Translations under genes and position numbers: made by a program | Source: an uncultured Ilumatobacter sp. | Lineage (GTDB): Bacteria; Actinomycetota; Acidimicrobiia; Acidimicrobiales; Ilumatobacteraceae | Direction of reading: 5' to 3' | NCBI GenBank assembly: GCA_937919625.1 | Contig: CALFRK010000027.1 | Location: forward strand, 35,197 to 99,196 | DNA length: 64,000 nt | In this document: one piece after another, positions 53,723 to 62,572 of the stretch | Numbering within the stretch: position 1 is the stretch's first letter | Layout of the letters: every line of letters begins with the position of its first letter | Notes under the pieces: model-generated | The model's database searches: none | What the model was told of the DNA's origin: nothing | Seen by the model: only the letters and a program-made list of their open reading frames with translations

Positions 53723-53965
53723 TGTGCCGACAGGTTGCAAGTGCCACCGTGTCCGGCGCCGTCGGAAGCAGGGCGTCACGATAGCTTCGGACACACTCGT
53801 CGACGTATGACGGGCCGCCTGGCTGGTGGTCATCGGAGGCGGATGCGGAGGCGGGATCTGAACCTGCCGCCGCCGAGTCGTGATCAAATGTGGCCCCTCG
53901 GTCGTACGACCAATGTCTACTGCTTCCCCGATGCATCCTTCGAGACGACGGGTTACGTTGACAAC

Positions 53966-55321
53966 GTGGAGTTCCGAGCCCCGAAACGCACGAGCGGGAC
54001 CGAGCCGGTCGACTCGGCGTTCGATGATCATCTGGCGACCTCCCGCCTGGTGGCCCGGTATGCACTGGTGGCTCTCGTAACACTCACCGTCGTGGCAGTT
54101 GCGACAGCGTACGCGAGTCGGCGCCTCGGTACCGATGAGGCCATCGACGACGCGATTCGGATGACGTCGATCAGCGCAACAGCGGTCGTGGAACCGCTCG
54201 TTACCGACGAACTGGCGGCGATGGACCCCGACGCAATTGCCCTGATCGACGCAGTGGTACGTCAACAAGTGTTGCGCGGTTCACTCTTGCGCGTGAAGAT
54301 CTGGACGAACGACGGCACGATCGTCTACTCGGATGAAGGCCGCTTGATCGGTCAGCGATTCGAGCTGGACTCCGAAGCGCTCGATGCCTTCCGTGGTGGC
54401 CCTGGAGACGTGCAGGCCGCAGCTGAGGTCAGCAACCTGTCCGAGGACGAGAACCAATACGAGGAACCAGCCGTCAAATTGCTCGAGGTGTACCTGCCGA
54501 TCTACACGCCGACACAAACACCGCTGCTGTTCGAAGCGTATTTCCGGTACGAGGGCGTCGCCGAGGCCGGTCGACGGGCCTGGCTCAGGTTTGCTCCGGT
54601 CACGTTGGGTTCGCTTCTGTTCCTTGAGCTGCTACAGATACCCCTCGTGTTGTCGCTCGCACGCCGACTTCGCCGAACGCAGGAACAGCGAGAACTGTTG
54701 TTGTACCGAGCGATCGACTCGGCCGATGCCGAGCGCCGAAGAATCGCAAGCGACCTTCACGATGGAGTCGTGCAAGACCTCGCCGGGGTGACATTCGCGC
54801 TGGCTGCAACATCCCGAGTGATGAAGGGCAGCGAGCGCGAACAGGTCAGCCAGGCAAGCGAACAGGTTCGCGATGTCGTCAGGTCGCTTCGGTCCTTGCT
54901 GGTCGAGATCTACCCGCCCAACTTGTATGAGGAGGGTCTCGAGGCCGCCCTGACGGACCTCATGGCTCGGTTGGACCCTCGCGGTATCGAGGCCACGCTG
55001 ACGATTGATACACCGGTCAGCGAGCTGTCAGTCGACATCGCCCAGCTGCTCTACCGGGCAGCCCAGGAGGGTCTCCGCAACGTCGTGGCTCACGCCAATG
55101 CATCACGTGTTCTCGTCAGCATTGCCAAAGACGTCGACCGTCTGATCTTGCGTGTGATCGATGACGGCCGAGGCTTCAAGCCCGATCAAGTGCCCCAACG
55201 CGACGGTCACCTCGGGCTGCGAGCTCTGGCAGGGTTCGCCACCACGATGGGCGCCGAGGTGACGATCGAGTCCGACGCCGGCAAGGGAACCGAACTCCGA
55301 CTGGAGGTTCGGGTGTCATGA
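53966..55321 (+). CDS. Sensor histidine kinase, NarL-type (HisKA_3), first of two paralogues
   Basis: A kinase of about 451 residues from the GTG at 53966; the 5' end is uncertain and an in-frame start exists further upstream. It has two membrane helices (VALVTLTVVAVATAYASRRL and TLGSLLFLELLQIPLVLSLA) around an external domain with DELAAMDPDAIALIDAVVRQ and LRVKIWTNDGTIVYSDEGRL. The dimerisation motif is RIASDLHDGVVQDLAG with the phosphorylated His at about residue 265, and the ATP site has NVVAHANASRVLVS and DDGRGF. Its stop overlaps the regulator start (ATGA). The external domain is homologous to that of the second kinase. Confidence 0.9.
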   Translation: MEFRAPKRTSGTEPVDSAFDDHLATSRLVARYALVALVTLTVVAVATAYASRRLGTDEAIDDAIRMTSISATAVVEPLVTDELAAMDPDAIALIDAVVRQQVLRGSLLRVKIWTNDGTIVYSDEGRLIGQRFELDSEALDAFRGGPGDVQAAAEVSNLSEDENQYEEPAVKLLEVYLPIYTPTQTPLLFEAYFRYEGVAEAGRRAWLRFAPVTLGSLLFLELLQIPLVLSLARRLRRTQEQRELLLYRAIDSADAERRRIASDLHDGVVQDLAGVTFALAATSRVMKGSEREQVSQASEQVRDVVRSLRSLLVEIYPPNLYEEGLEAALTDLMARLDPRGIEATLTIDTPVSELSVDIAQLLYRAAQEGLRNVVAHANASRVLVSIAKDVDRLILRVIDDGRGFKPDQVPQRDGHLGLRALAGFATTMGAEVTIESDAGKGTELRLEVRVS

Positions 55322-55953
55322 TCACCGTGATGATTGTCGACGACCACCCCGTGGTCAGACAAGGGCTCGAGCGCCTGTTCGAGACCGTGGTCGACATCGA
55401 GGTCGTTGCGCTGGCATCGAACGGCGTCGAGGCGGTCAATCTGGCGGCCGAGCATGAACCAGATGTCATATTGATGGATCTTTCGATGCCCGACGTCGAC
55501 GGTGTCGAGGCCACGCGTCTGATCGTCAAGTCCGGCTCGACGTCTCGCATCATCGTTCTCACGTCGTTCGGTGAGGAATCCCGGATCCTCGACGCCCTCA
55601 GCGCAGGCGCCCATGGCTACCTGCTCAAGCACATCGCTCCCGATGATCTCCTGGACGCGGTACGTTCTGCCAACATCGGCGACGCGCCCCTCGACCCGCG
55701 AGCCGGACGTGTTCTGCTGGATAGCCGCCGTCAGGGCACATCATTTCCAGCAGGCCTGACCAAGCGAGAGCGCGAAGTTCTCACGTCGGTCGGCCAAGGT
55801 TTGGCCAACAAGCAGATCGCCCGCCTGCTCGGCATATCCGAGCGAACCGTCAAGGCCCATCTGACCAGCGTGTTCCAACGCCTCGGCGTCACCGATCGGG
55901 TCCAGGCCGCCCTCTGGGCCCAACGCCACCTCCACGATCAGCCAAATCATTGA
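55318..55953 (+). CDS. Response regulator, NarL/FixJ family
   Basis: A 211-residue two-domain regulator. The receiver has D8/D9, the phosphoacceptor D54 in VILMDLSMPDVDG, and the switch region IVLTSFGEESRILDALSAGA with LLKH. The LuxR-type HTH is LTKREREVLTSVGQGLANKQ followed by LGISERTVKAHLTSVFQRLG. The start overlaps the kinase stop by four bases, so the pair is coupled. The target genes are not known. Confidence 0.93.
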   Translation: MITVMIVDDHPVVRQGLERLFETVVDIEVVALASNGVEAVNLAAEHEPDVILMDLSMPDVDGVEATRLIVKSGSTSRIIVLTSFGEESRILDALSAGAHGYLLKHIAPDDLLDAVRSANIGDAPLDPRAGRVLLDSRRQGTSFPAGLTKREREVLTSVGQGLANKQIARLLGISERTVKAHLTSVFQRLGVTDRVQAALWAQRHLHDQPNH

Positions 55954-55985
55954 CCGGCGATTGACGCCGCCCAAGAGCGAGCTCG

Positions 55986-56621
55986 TCAGTCGCTCGGCTC
56001 AACCGTCTGGACGGTGGCGTTCTCGGTGACTCCGATCTCATCGAGGGTCCCGTCATCGAACGCGTCGTGGGCGTGGATCTCGTCGCTGTCGTGCTCATGG
56101 GTGTGGGTTGCCGCCAAACTCATCGCGGGCACCGTCAACATGGCGACCGCGATGGCCGGTAGCGCGATGACACGGGCGGAGATCGATGGTGGCCATAACC
56201 GGGCCGAACCAAGCCTGGTATCGGCGTCCAGCGCCGCTGCCGCAGCCGCCAAGGCGATGCCGCCGAGCAGTGCACACACGGTGTCAGCAAACCCCGGAGA
56301 CTCGGCCAACTCGAGGCCCGCAATGAACCACACGCCGACAAGCCGCGACACCAACCACCCGACGACCGCGGCTGCGTTGACTCCGACGAGAGCGATCGCG
56401 ATTGAGCGCCCGGGTCGCACCATCAGCGCAATGCCCGAGGCAAGTTGGGCCACTGCGAAAACGACGAACATGTTGGCCAGCAAGGGGTCGGCGGCATGGC
56501 CGCCAACCACGACAGCGTGAATCGCGCCGGCACCAATGCCGGCCAGGGCCGAGATCGTGGCGAGCTGCAATATGAACTTGTCGAGCACGTCGGCGGTTAC
56601 GTCGGGAACGTTCATATTCAT
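55986..56621 (-). CDS. Multi-pass membrane protein with His-rich C-terminus
   Basis: A 211-residue membrane protein with about five hydrophobic segments (LATISALAGIGAGAIHAVVV, LANMFVVFAVAQLASGIALM, SIAIALVGVNAAAVVGWLVS, DTVCALLGGIALAAAAAALD, VIALPAIAVAMLTVPAMSLA) and an external or cytosolic His/Asp/Glu-rich tail ATHTHEHDSDEIHAHDAFDD, a likely metal site. It lies between the two two-component pairs and divergent from the second kinase, so it may be a target or accessory. Two ATGs (56621, 56615) compete. Confidence 0.72.
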   Translation of the reverse strand: MNMNVPDVTADVLDKFILQLATISALAGIGAGAIHAVVVGGHAADPLLANMFVVFAVAQLASGIALMVRPGRSIAIALVGVNAAAVVGWLVSRLVGVWFIAGLELAESPGFADTVCALLGGIALAAAAAALDADTRLGSARLWPPSISARVIALPAIAVAMLTVPAMSLAATHTHEHDSDEIHAHDAFDDGTLDEIGVTENATVQTVEPSD

Positions 56622-56775
56622 GTCAGTCTCTGTTCTCTGCGTTGTCTGGTCAGATCCGAGGTTCGCTCGACTGCGACCGCCGTCAGCGTTCAACCGCGAC
56701 GAAGAGTGGCGTTTCGACCAAATTTCGGGTACGGTCACAATTTCAGGGGATTCTCCGGCAAGGGCGGGCGGAAGA

Positions 56776-58107
56776 GTGAGTTCACAGCGACGTACACATC
56801 GTCATAACACCGTTACCCGTGGGCGACACCGCGGGCGGGCGCTGCCGCGCGGGGTTGTGCCGTCGGTGATCGGTTCGATAATCATCTTGTGCATTCTCGA
56901 GGTTGCTTCCGTGCGGCTCATCAACAGTGCCGCGACGTCGGTAGCGCTCGACGAGGCCGGCGCATTCGGGTCCGAGTCCGCCCAGCTTGCCCTTGCACCA
57001 TTCCTTACCGACGAACTCGTCGCGATGGATCCGGCCGCGCGCCAGGCGATCGGCGCGATCGGCGATCAGCTGATTAGGCGCGACGAAGTCGTTCACATCA
57101 AGATCTGGTCCGAGACAGGCAAAGTTCTCTGGTCGGACGAGAAGTCGATCGTCGGCGAAACGTTCGAGCTCGACGAGTCCGACCGCAGTCTGTTCGGCTC
57201 GCAGGAGTACACGGTTGAGGTGAGCGAGCTCGACAAGGTCGAGAATAGCCTTGAGGTGGCAGGCGGCGAGCAGCGACTGCTCGAGGTGTACGCTGGCACA
57301 CAGACGATCACCGGGACCCCTTTGGTTCTCGAGATATATGCTCCGTACTCGCGTGTCACACAAAGAGCGGACGCGCTCCGAACTAAGTTTGTCCCACTCA
57401 TGTCCGTCACATTGCTCGTGCTCGCCGCTGCACAGCTCTCGCTGGTGCTCTTCCTCGGGCGCCGGTTGGCGCGCTCCGAGCGTCGACACACCGGTCTGCT
57501 CGAACGTCTGATCGAGTCGAGCGACGTCGAGCGACGACGCGTCGCGGCTGAGGTTCACGATGGCGTCGTCCAGGATCTGATCGGCATGTCGTTCGGCCTG
57601 ACCGCGCTCGCCGCAACGACGCCAGAGCGCTCCGAATCCTTGTCCGAGATGGCGTCGTCCACCCGCTCGGCAGTCGCATCGTTGCGAAGCCTGCTCGGCA
57701 GCATCTACCCGGTCGAAGTACCCCCTGAAGGATGGGTCGTCGGAATCGACGATCTGGTCGACGCGCTCGGGCAGCTTGGCGTGAACGTTCGCATCGACGC
57801 CCAGGTGTCGCAGTTGACGCCAACCGAAGAGTTGCTCGTGCTGCGGGTCGCCCGGGAAGCCCTCCGCAACGTAGCTGCCCACGCCCACGCCACCGAGGCT
57901 GAGGTTCGTCTCACCGAACGGCGGGGTCGGCTCGTGCTGACCGTCCACGACAACGGTTCCGGGTTCGAGCCATCCAGCAGAAAGGATGGCCACATCGGCC
58001 TGCGCCTGCTTCATGACGTCATCCGCGATGCTGGTGGCGAGCTGACGATCGAATCGGCGGCGGCGGCTGGAACCACATTGCGGGTCGAGCTGGAGATGGC
58101 ACAATGA
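56776..58107 (+). CDS. Sensor histidine kinase, NarL-type (HisKA_3), second paralogue
   Basis: A kinase of about 443 residues from the GTG at 56776. Two membrane helices (VIGSIIILCILEVASVRLIN and VTLLVLAAAQLSLVLFLGRR) flank an external domain that matches the first kinase (DELVAMDPAARQAIGAIGDQ and VVHIKIWSETGKVLWSDEKS). The phosphorylated His is in RVAAEVHDGVVQDLIG, about residue 261. ATP-site motifs are LRNVAAHAHATEAEVRL and DNGSGF. Its stop overlaps the second regulator start (ATGA). Shared external domains mean both kinases probably sense similar signals. Confidence 0.9.
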   Translation: MSSQRRTHRHNTVTRGRHRGRALPRGVVPSVIGSIIILCILEVASVRLINSAATSVALDEAGAFGSESAQLALAPFLTDELVAMDPAARQAIGAIGDQLIRRDEVVHIKIWSETGKVLWSDEKSIVGETFELDESDRSLFGSQEYTVEVSELDKVENSLEVAGGEQRLLEVYAGTQTITGTPLVLEIYAPYSRVTQRADALRTKFVPLMSVTLLVLAAAQLSLVLFLGRRLARSERRHTGLLERLIESSDVERRRVAAEVHDGVVQDLIGMSFGLTALAATTPERSESLSEMASSTRSAVASLRSLLGSIYPVEVPPEGWVVGIDDLVDALGQLGVNVRIDAQVSQLTPTEELLVLRVAREALRNVAAHAHATEAEVRLTERRGRLVLTVHDNGSGFEPSSRKDGHIGLRLLHDVIRDAGGELTIESAAAAGTTLRVELEMAQ

Positions 58108-58742
58108 TCCGGGTGCTCATCGTCGACGACCACATGATGGTGCGCGTGGGCCTCGAGCGTCTGCTCGAATCGTTCGACGACATCGAGGTCGTCGGTGTCG
58201 CCAGCAACGGGCAAGACGCGATCCGGCTGGTGACAGCTCATTCGCCCCAGGTCGTCTTGATGGACATGGCTATGCCAGGAATCGGAGGCATCGAGACGAC
58301 CAGACTGTTGACCGACGCACACCCTGATGTCAGCGTGATCGCCCTCAGCACCCACAACGATCCCCAACATGTTGCGGGGGCGCTCGGCGCCGGCGCCAGC
58401 GGTTATCTCCTGAAAGACGTCGGACCCGACGTCCTCGTCGCTGGAATTCGGTCGGTTGTCGAAGGCGGCGCCCCCTTGAGCCCCTCGGTCGCTGCACAAC
58501 TCATGCGCGGCGGCTGGAAGATGGACACCCCATCCATCCAGCTGACGCAACGTGAACTCCAGGTTCTGCGACTGATCGTTGACGGCAACCAGAACAAGCA
58601 GATCGCTGTCGCACTCGGTATCAGCGTGAAGACTGTCAAGACCCATTGCAGCCGTCTGTTCCAGCGCATCGGGGTGTCCGACCGCACCCAAGCCGCCGTT
58701 TGGGCAGAGCGTAACCTTCCCGAACAACAGCCGACGCTCTGA
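58104..58742 (+). CDS. Response regulator, NarL/FixJ family (second)
   Basis: A 212-residue regulator with D8/D9, phosphoacceptor D54 in VVLMDMAMPGIGG, the switch region VIALSTHNDPQHVAGALGAG with LLKD, and a LuxR-type HTH (LTQRELQVLRLIVDGNQNKQ, then LGISVKTVKTHCSRLFQRIG). It is coupled to the second kinase by a four-base overlap. Confidence 0.93.
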   Translation: MIRVLIVDDHMMVRVGLERLLESFDDIEVVGVASNGQDAIRLVTAHSPQVVLMDMAMPGIGGIETTRLLTDAHPDVSVIALSTHNDPQHVAGALGAGASGYLLKDVGPDVLVAGIRSVVEGGAPLSPSVAAQLMRGGWKMDTPSIQLTQRELQVLRLIVDGNQNKQIAVALGISVKTVKTHCSRLFQRIGVSDRTQAAVWAERNLPEQQPTL

Positions 58743-58790
58743 TCCAACTCGACGTGGGCTCGACCCGACGAGCTGCGTTCGACGATTCCC

Positions 58791-59441
58791 TCACAATGTC
58801 GCCAACACCGGTACTGGGCGCTTGGCGACCCGCGGCAACCACAACCGATCGCTGCGCAACAAGAGTAGCCAGGCGACCACAACAAAGTTGATGAGCAACA
58901 GCACCCCGCTGGCGTACGTCGCGGCGCGCAAGTGGAGCCTCAACGTCGCCCGCTTGGCCGCACACAGTTCGATGCACGGGCCCGCGCCGTTCAGGTCGAC
59001 CGGCGCCGGCTCAGCATCAGCCGAGTGCGAATGGTTCAGCTCATCCATGAGATCGAGGTGCCGCGTCTGGAGGTGATAGTCGAAGGCGGAGCTGTTGGCA
59101 ACCTCAGCGAACCCGACGGCACTGCAGATCAGGATGATCAACAACGCCGCACCGCCGACCCGCCTCACTGCGTGCCGGCTCTGTCCGACCCACCGGCGCG
59201 CCACAAGCAAGGCGACCAGTACCGCAACTGCGTACACCGGAATCATCAGGGTCGAGTCGCGCAGCCATCGGTCGACGGGTGATCGGTTGCGCTCGATCGC
59301 GCCGACGGCTCCCTGCAGCGACGTCACCACAACGCCGTCGACGAAGGCAAGCACCACGGCGAACACGGCCACCGTTGACCACGACACACGAAGCTGGTGT
59401 CGGGTGTCGACAGGGCGTTCGATCGTTTGTTGGCTGGACAT
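58791..59441 (-). CDS. Membrane protein, unknown function
   Basis: A 216-residue protein with four hydrophobic segments (VSWSTVAVFAVVLAFVDGVV, LMIPVYAVAVLVALLVARRW, AALLIILICSAVGFAEVANS and ATYASGVLLLINFVVVAWLL). The loop before the last segment contains HLDLMDELNHSHSADAEPAP and a cysteine pair (GPCIELCAAK), which could bind metal or form a disulfide. It is on the same strand as, and just downstream of, the multicopper oxidase gene, so a link to that enzyme is plausible. No family is recognised. Confidence 0.7.
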   Translation of the reverse strand: MSSQQTIERPVDTRHQLRVSWSTVAVFAVVLAFVDGVVVTSLQGAVGAIERNRSPVDRWLRDSTLMIPVYAVAVLVALLVARRWVGQSRHAVRRVGGAALLIILICSAVGFAEVANSSAFDYHLQTRHLDLMDELNHSHSADAEPAPVDLNGAGPCIELCAAKRATLRLHLRAATYASGVLLLINFVVVAWLLLLRSDRLWLPRVAKRPVPVLATL

Positions 59442-59472
59442 CTGCTCTCCTCGGCTCTGGTTCCCGCTCCGA

Positions 59473-61701
59473 CTAGGTGATTTCCCAGCCGAACATCATG
59501 GCGTGGTCTTCGTGGGCCAGGTTGTGGCAGTGCGCCACGTATGGTCCCCTGAAGTCGCGGAAGCCCCGGTAGACAATCACCGATTCGCCCGGGTCGAGGG
59601 CGATCACGTCCTCTCTCGACACGTCGTCTGGATGCCCGGCATCAGCCTGGTTCACGACGACCTTGCCATCTCGCATGACGGTGCGATGCTCCTCCATGTG
59701 AAGGTGGAAGGGATGCACCCATCCACCGCCACCGTTGCGGATCTCCCACAGGTTGAAGCTCCCCATCGGCTGTTGTGCGAGCGGCCTGTTGCCGGCCGGG
59801 TTCTTGAGGCTCCTGATCACATGGTCAGGGTCGAACGGCTCGCCGTTGATGAGCCACTCGAGCTCTCCGCCGGCGCTGCCGCGCTCGACCTCGAAAATCA
59901 TGCGGTCGTCCAACAAGCTGTCCCAGTTCTGGGGCACCGGCGGAAGTGCACGCATGAACATCGGGATCTTGCTCTCGTCGGGCTCTGAGCCGGGTGGGTT
60001 GTCCCCAATGACGATCTTCATCATCGGCACCTTGTAGTTCGGGTCGGGCGAGGACCGATCCGAGCTGGCCCACATCCGCCCGTCCTTCATCTTCATCGTG
60101 TTGGTCAGGTAGATCACGTCGCCCTTGGTGGTGGGCGTACCGTCCTGATACTTCGTAAAGTCGATGATGACCTCGCGGCGCTTGGCCGGCCAGAGCTCGA
60201 ACGAGTCGCGAGTGATCGGGTGCGGGAGCAGACCACCATCCGACGCGATCTGGACGAATTGCATGCACTGCTCGCCATCGGGGATGCGGTACTGGCCTTG
60301 CAGTTCGTCGCCGGAGTAGCCGAGATCCCTCGCCGCCTTTGGCCCCTGGGTCGAGCTCATGAGCTTGAAGTCATAGATCCGCGCCACAGAGCAGTCGAGG
60401 AAGCGGAACCGGTACTTGCGGCGCTTGACCTCGAGCACCGGATACGCCGTGCCGTTGACCGTGAAGAGGTCGCCGACGAAACCGTGATTGGGAAAGTGCT
60501 TGAAGAAGGTCTTCCCCCACCATTCCGGGTGGGTGCGCGGGTTCCGGGCCGCGGGGTACTCGCCCATGCCGTCGTGCATGTCCTGGTGGGTGGTGACGCC
60601 GTCGTCGAGACTGGCATCAAAGAATGCGAGTGGGATGTCGTACTTCACGTCGAACGAGCCATCGGCGTTGTCCGTTCGCCTGCCCGGCAGTTGGAGGCCG
60701 GTCGTGTTCGTTTCGTCGCCCATGTCGAGGACGGGGTCATAGATCGGGTAGAGCCCGACCATGCCCTTGTAAACGTTGGCGCCGGTGTGGTCCATCCGAT
60801 GGTCGTGGAACCAGAAGAAGCTCTGCTTCTCAGATTCGTCGCCACCAGCGGGCCAGTTGAGATAGAGGTTGTCGCACCACATCCCTGGCTCATATCCGCC
60901 GTACTTCGGCCCATTCACCATCGAGTAGTGCGGGTTGCCGTCGCTCTCTGGCGCGGTGTGGGCGTTGTGCAGGTGGGTCAGGAACGTGCCGTCCGGCGCT
61001 CCGAAGTCCTGGCGGTCGAGACCGAGCGGGTTCTGGTCGAGCTTGTTGATGAAGCGGACACACGCCGCCTTGCCGTACTCTGCGTTGATCATCGGCCCAG
61101 GGAACTGGCCGTTGAAGCCGTAGATCGTGCTCGGGGGCAGCATTCGGGGTCCCGGGTTGACGCTTCGACCCTTCTCGTCGAACGATTTGGTCGGGTTCCC
61201 GTTCCTGTCGATCGGGAGCACCTTCGACGTCGTGAAGGAATGCTGGTTCACTTCGACCGCAATCTTGTAGACCAGCGGATCCGAATAGCCGACCTTGGGG
61301 CTGGTCGGCCAGAGTTGATGCCGCTCGTTGCCCAACGAGTTCTGCTCGCCCTGTCCGGGCCCAGGCGGTTGCTTCCAGCCGCTGTATTCGATCTTGGGCT
61401 CGGGGGCAAGCGCCTTGGGTATCACCAACTCGTCACTGAACGGATTGAGGATCAGCGGGCTGACCGGAAACTTCTCTTGGTAGAGCGAATCTGCCCAAGC
61501 GATCGACCCGGCATCGAACACGCCATCGGCCGTCCAGAGGCCCCGTCGGCGCAGGTCCGGCACCCAAAGGGATCCGACGGCGCCCAGTGCGATCGCTGCG
61601 GACCCGGCCGCTCCCCACCTGAGGAAGGTTCGCCGCGGCACGCCAACCGACGCGTCGTCGCCCTGTGATCTCGTGCCCACCAGCTCTTCTTCGCCGCCCA
61701 T
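59473..61701 (-). CDS. Multicopper oxidase, Tat-exported (CotA/bilirubin-oxidase-like)
   Basis: A 742-residue multicopper oxidase. A twin-arginine signal is present (PRRTFLRWGAAGSAAIALGA). Copper motifs are HLHNAHTAPESDG (from about residue 243), FWFHDHRMDHTGANVYKGMV, HPFHLHMEEHRT and the C-terminal HCHNLAHEDHAMM (from about residue 724), which holds the type-1 Cys and Met. The length and the HxH layout resemble CotA-type oxidases, some of which oxidise Mn(II) or phenols; the substrate is not determined. GGAG lies nine bases before the ATG at 61701; another ATG at 61716 is possible. It sits beside two-component genes and a membrane cupredoxin. Confidence 0.93.
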   Translation of the reverse strand: MGGEEELVGTRSQGDDASVGVPRRTFLRWGAAGSAAIALGAVGSLWVPDLRRRGLWTADGVFDAGSIAWADSLYQEKFPVSPLILNPFSDELVIPKALAPEPKIEYSGWKQPPGPGQGEQNSLGNERHQLWPTSPKVGYSDPLVYKIAVEVNQHSFTTSKVLPIDRNGNPTKSFDEKGRSVNPGPRMLPPSTIYGFNGQFPGPMINAEYGKAACVRFINKLDQNPLGLDRQDFGAPDGTFLTHLHNAHTAPESDGNPHYSMVNGPKYGGYEPGMWCDNLYLNWPAGGDESEKQSFFWFHDHRMDHTGANVYKGMVGLYPIYDPVLDMGDETNTTGLQLPGRRTDNADGSFDVKYDIPLAFFDASLDDGVTTHQDMHDGMGEYPAARNPRTHPEWWGKTFFKHFPNHGFVGDLFTVNGTAYPVLEVKRRKYRFRFLDCSVARIYDFKLMSSTQGPKAARDLGYSGDELQGQYRIPDGEQCMQFVQIASDGGLLPHPITRDSFELWPAKRREVIIDFTKYQDGTPTTKGDVIYLTNTMKMKDGRMWASSDRSSPDPNYKVPMMKIVIGDNPPGSEPDESKIPMFMRALPPVPQNWDSLLDDRMIFEVERGSAGGELEWLINGEPFDPDHVIRSLKNPAGNRPLAQQPMGSFNLWEIRNGGGGWVHPFHLHMEEHRTVMRDGKVVVNQADAGHPDDVSREDVIALDPGESVIVYRGFRDFRGPYVAHCHNLAHEDHAMMFGWEIT

Positions 61702-62089
61702 GACGAGTCGCTCCATCCTGTTTCGTTGTGTGTCTAACCACGCATCTCAGCGAGCGTGGTCGGCATCGCCCTCACGGCGGGCCCCTGACGATGGCCAGGC
61801 CTGTCCTTATAGAAGACACTTGCCTGCATCGGACGCCCGGGCACAACACGACCATCCGGCCTCCGCCCGATGCCCCACTGTGCGCCGATCGTCGTACACC
61901 AGAGGTCGTACGACTCATCCGCGCGATATGCCGACCGCGCGCCCGCCGACACAAGGCGTGGGCGACGGCCGCGTCACATAGGGCCCTGCGGCGGAAACCG
62001 CCATGGCCGTGGGACTGCTCCAGCAGGTGTGACATCGGTCACTATTCTCGTCGGGATCAATCGGACGGGACCGCACCTGGCGTCGCAAG
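61702..62089. other. Non-coding interval upstream of the oxidase, with a GTCGTACGAC palindrome
   Basis: No convincing gene is seen. At 61891-61914 GTCGTAC appears twice, the second copy within the perfect palindrome GTCGTACGAC; this could be an operator for the oxidase or for the truncated regulator, but nothing else supports it. Confidence 0.3.
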
Positions 62090-62546
62090 CGGATCACGAT
62101 CGCGGGTCGTGATTCTCACCTCCATCAGCGACGAATCTAGGATTCTCGACGCACTCGACGCCGGTGCCCACGGCTACCTCCTCAAACACATCGACCCCGA
62201 GGCTTTGCTGGATGCCGTGCGGACGGCGAGCGCCGGCAACGCCCTGATCGATCCACAAGTTGGGCGCCTGTTGCTCGACAACCGGGATCGAGCGACCGCC
62301 CACCCCAATGGTCTCACCCCGCGCGAGATCGTCGTGCTCGAATTCGTCCGCACGGGCCTTGCCAACAAACAGATCGCCCGTCAACTAGAGATCTCTGAGC
62401 GCACGGTCAAGACACACCTCGCGAGCGTGTTCCAGCGACTCGGCGTATCTGACCGCGTGCAGGCAGCACTGTGGGCACAACGCAGTCAGCCACAGCTGTC
62501 GAGTGAGGTGGCGGCTCGACCATCCCACCAGCGACTCCAGATGTAG
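62090..62546 (+). pseudogene. NarL-type response regulator lacking the first half of its receiver
   Basis: Protein-like sequence begins near RSRVVILTSISDESRILDAL and continues through DAGAHGYLLKH to a complete LuxR-type HTH (LTPREIVVLEFVRTGLANKQ, then LEISERTVKTHLASVFQRLG). It is closely similar to the first response regulator over this range, but the segment that would hold D8/D9 and the phosphoacceptor is absent. Upstream codons in frame are Arg/Pro-rich and do not look like a receiver. A GTG at 62109 could start a short DNA-binding protein. It is either a remnant or a phosphorylation-independent regulator. Confidence 0.75.
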
Positions 62547-62572
62547 GCGGTTCTGTCGGGGAGCGGACTCCG

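Noticed and set aside
56782..58104. 440-codon minus-strand frame opposite the second sensor kinase
   Set aside because: It lies wholly antisense to a kinase with all expected motifs; composition is typical of a high-GC shadow frame.
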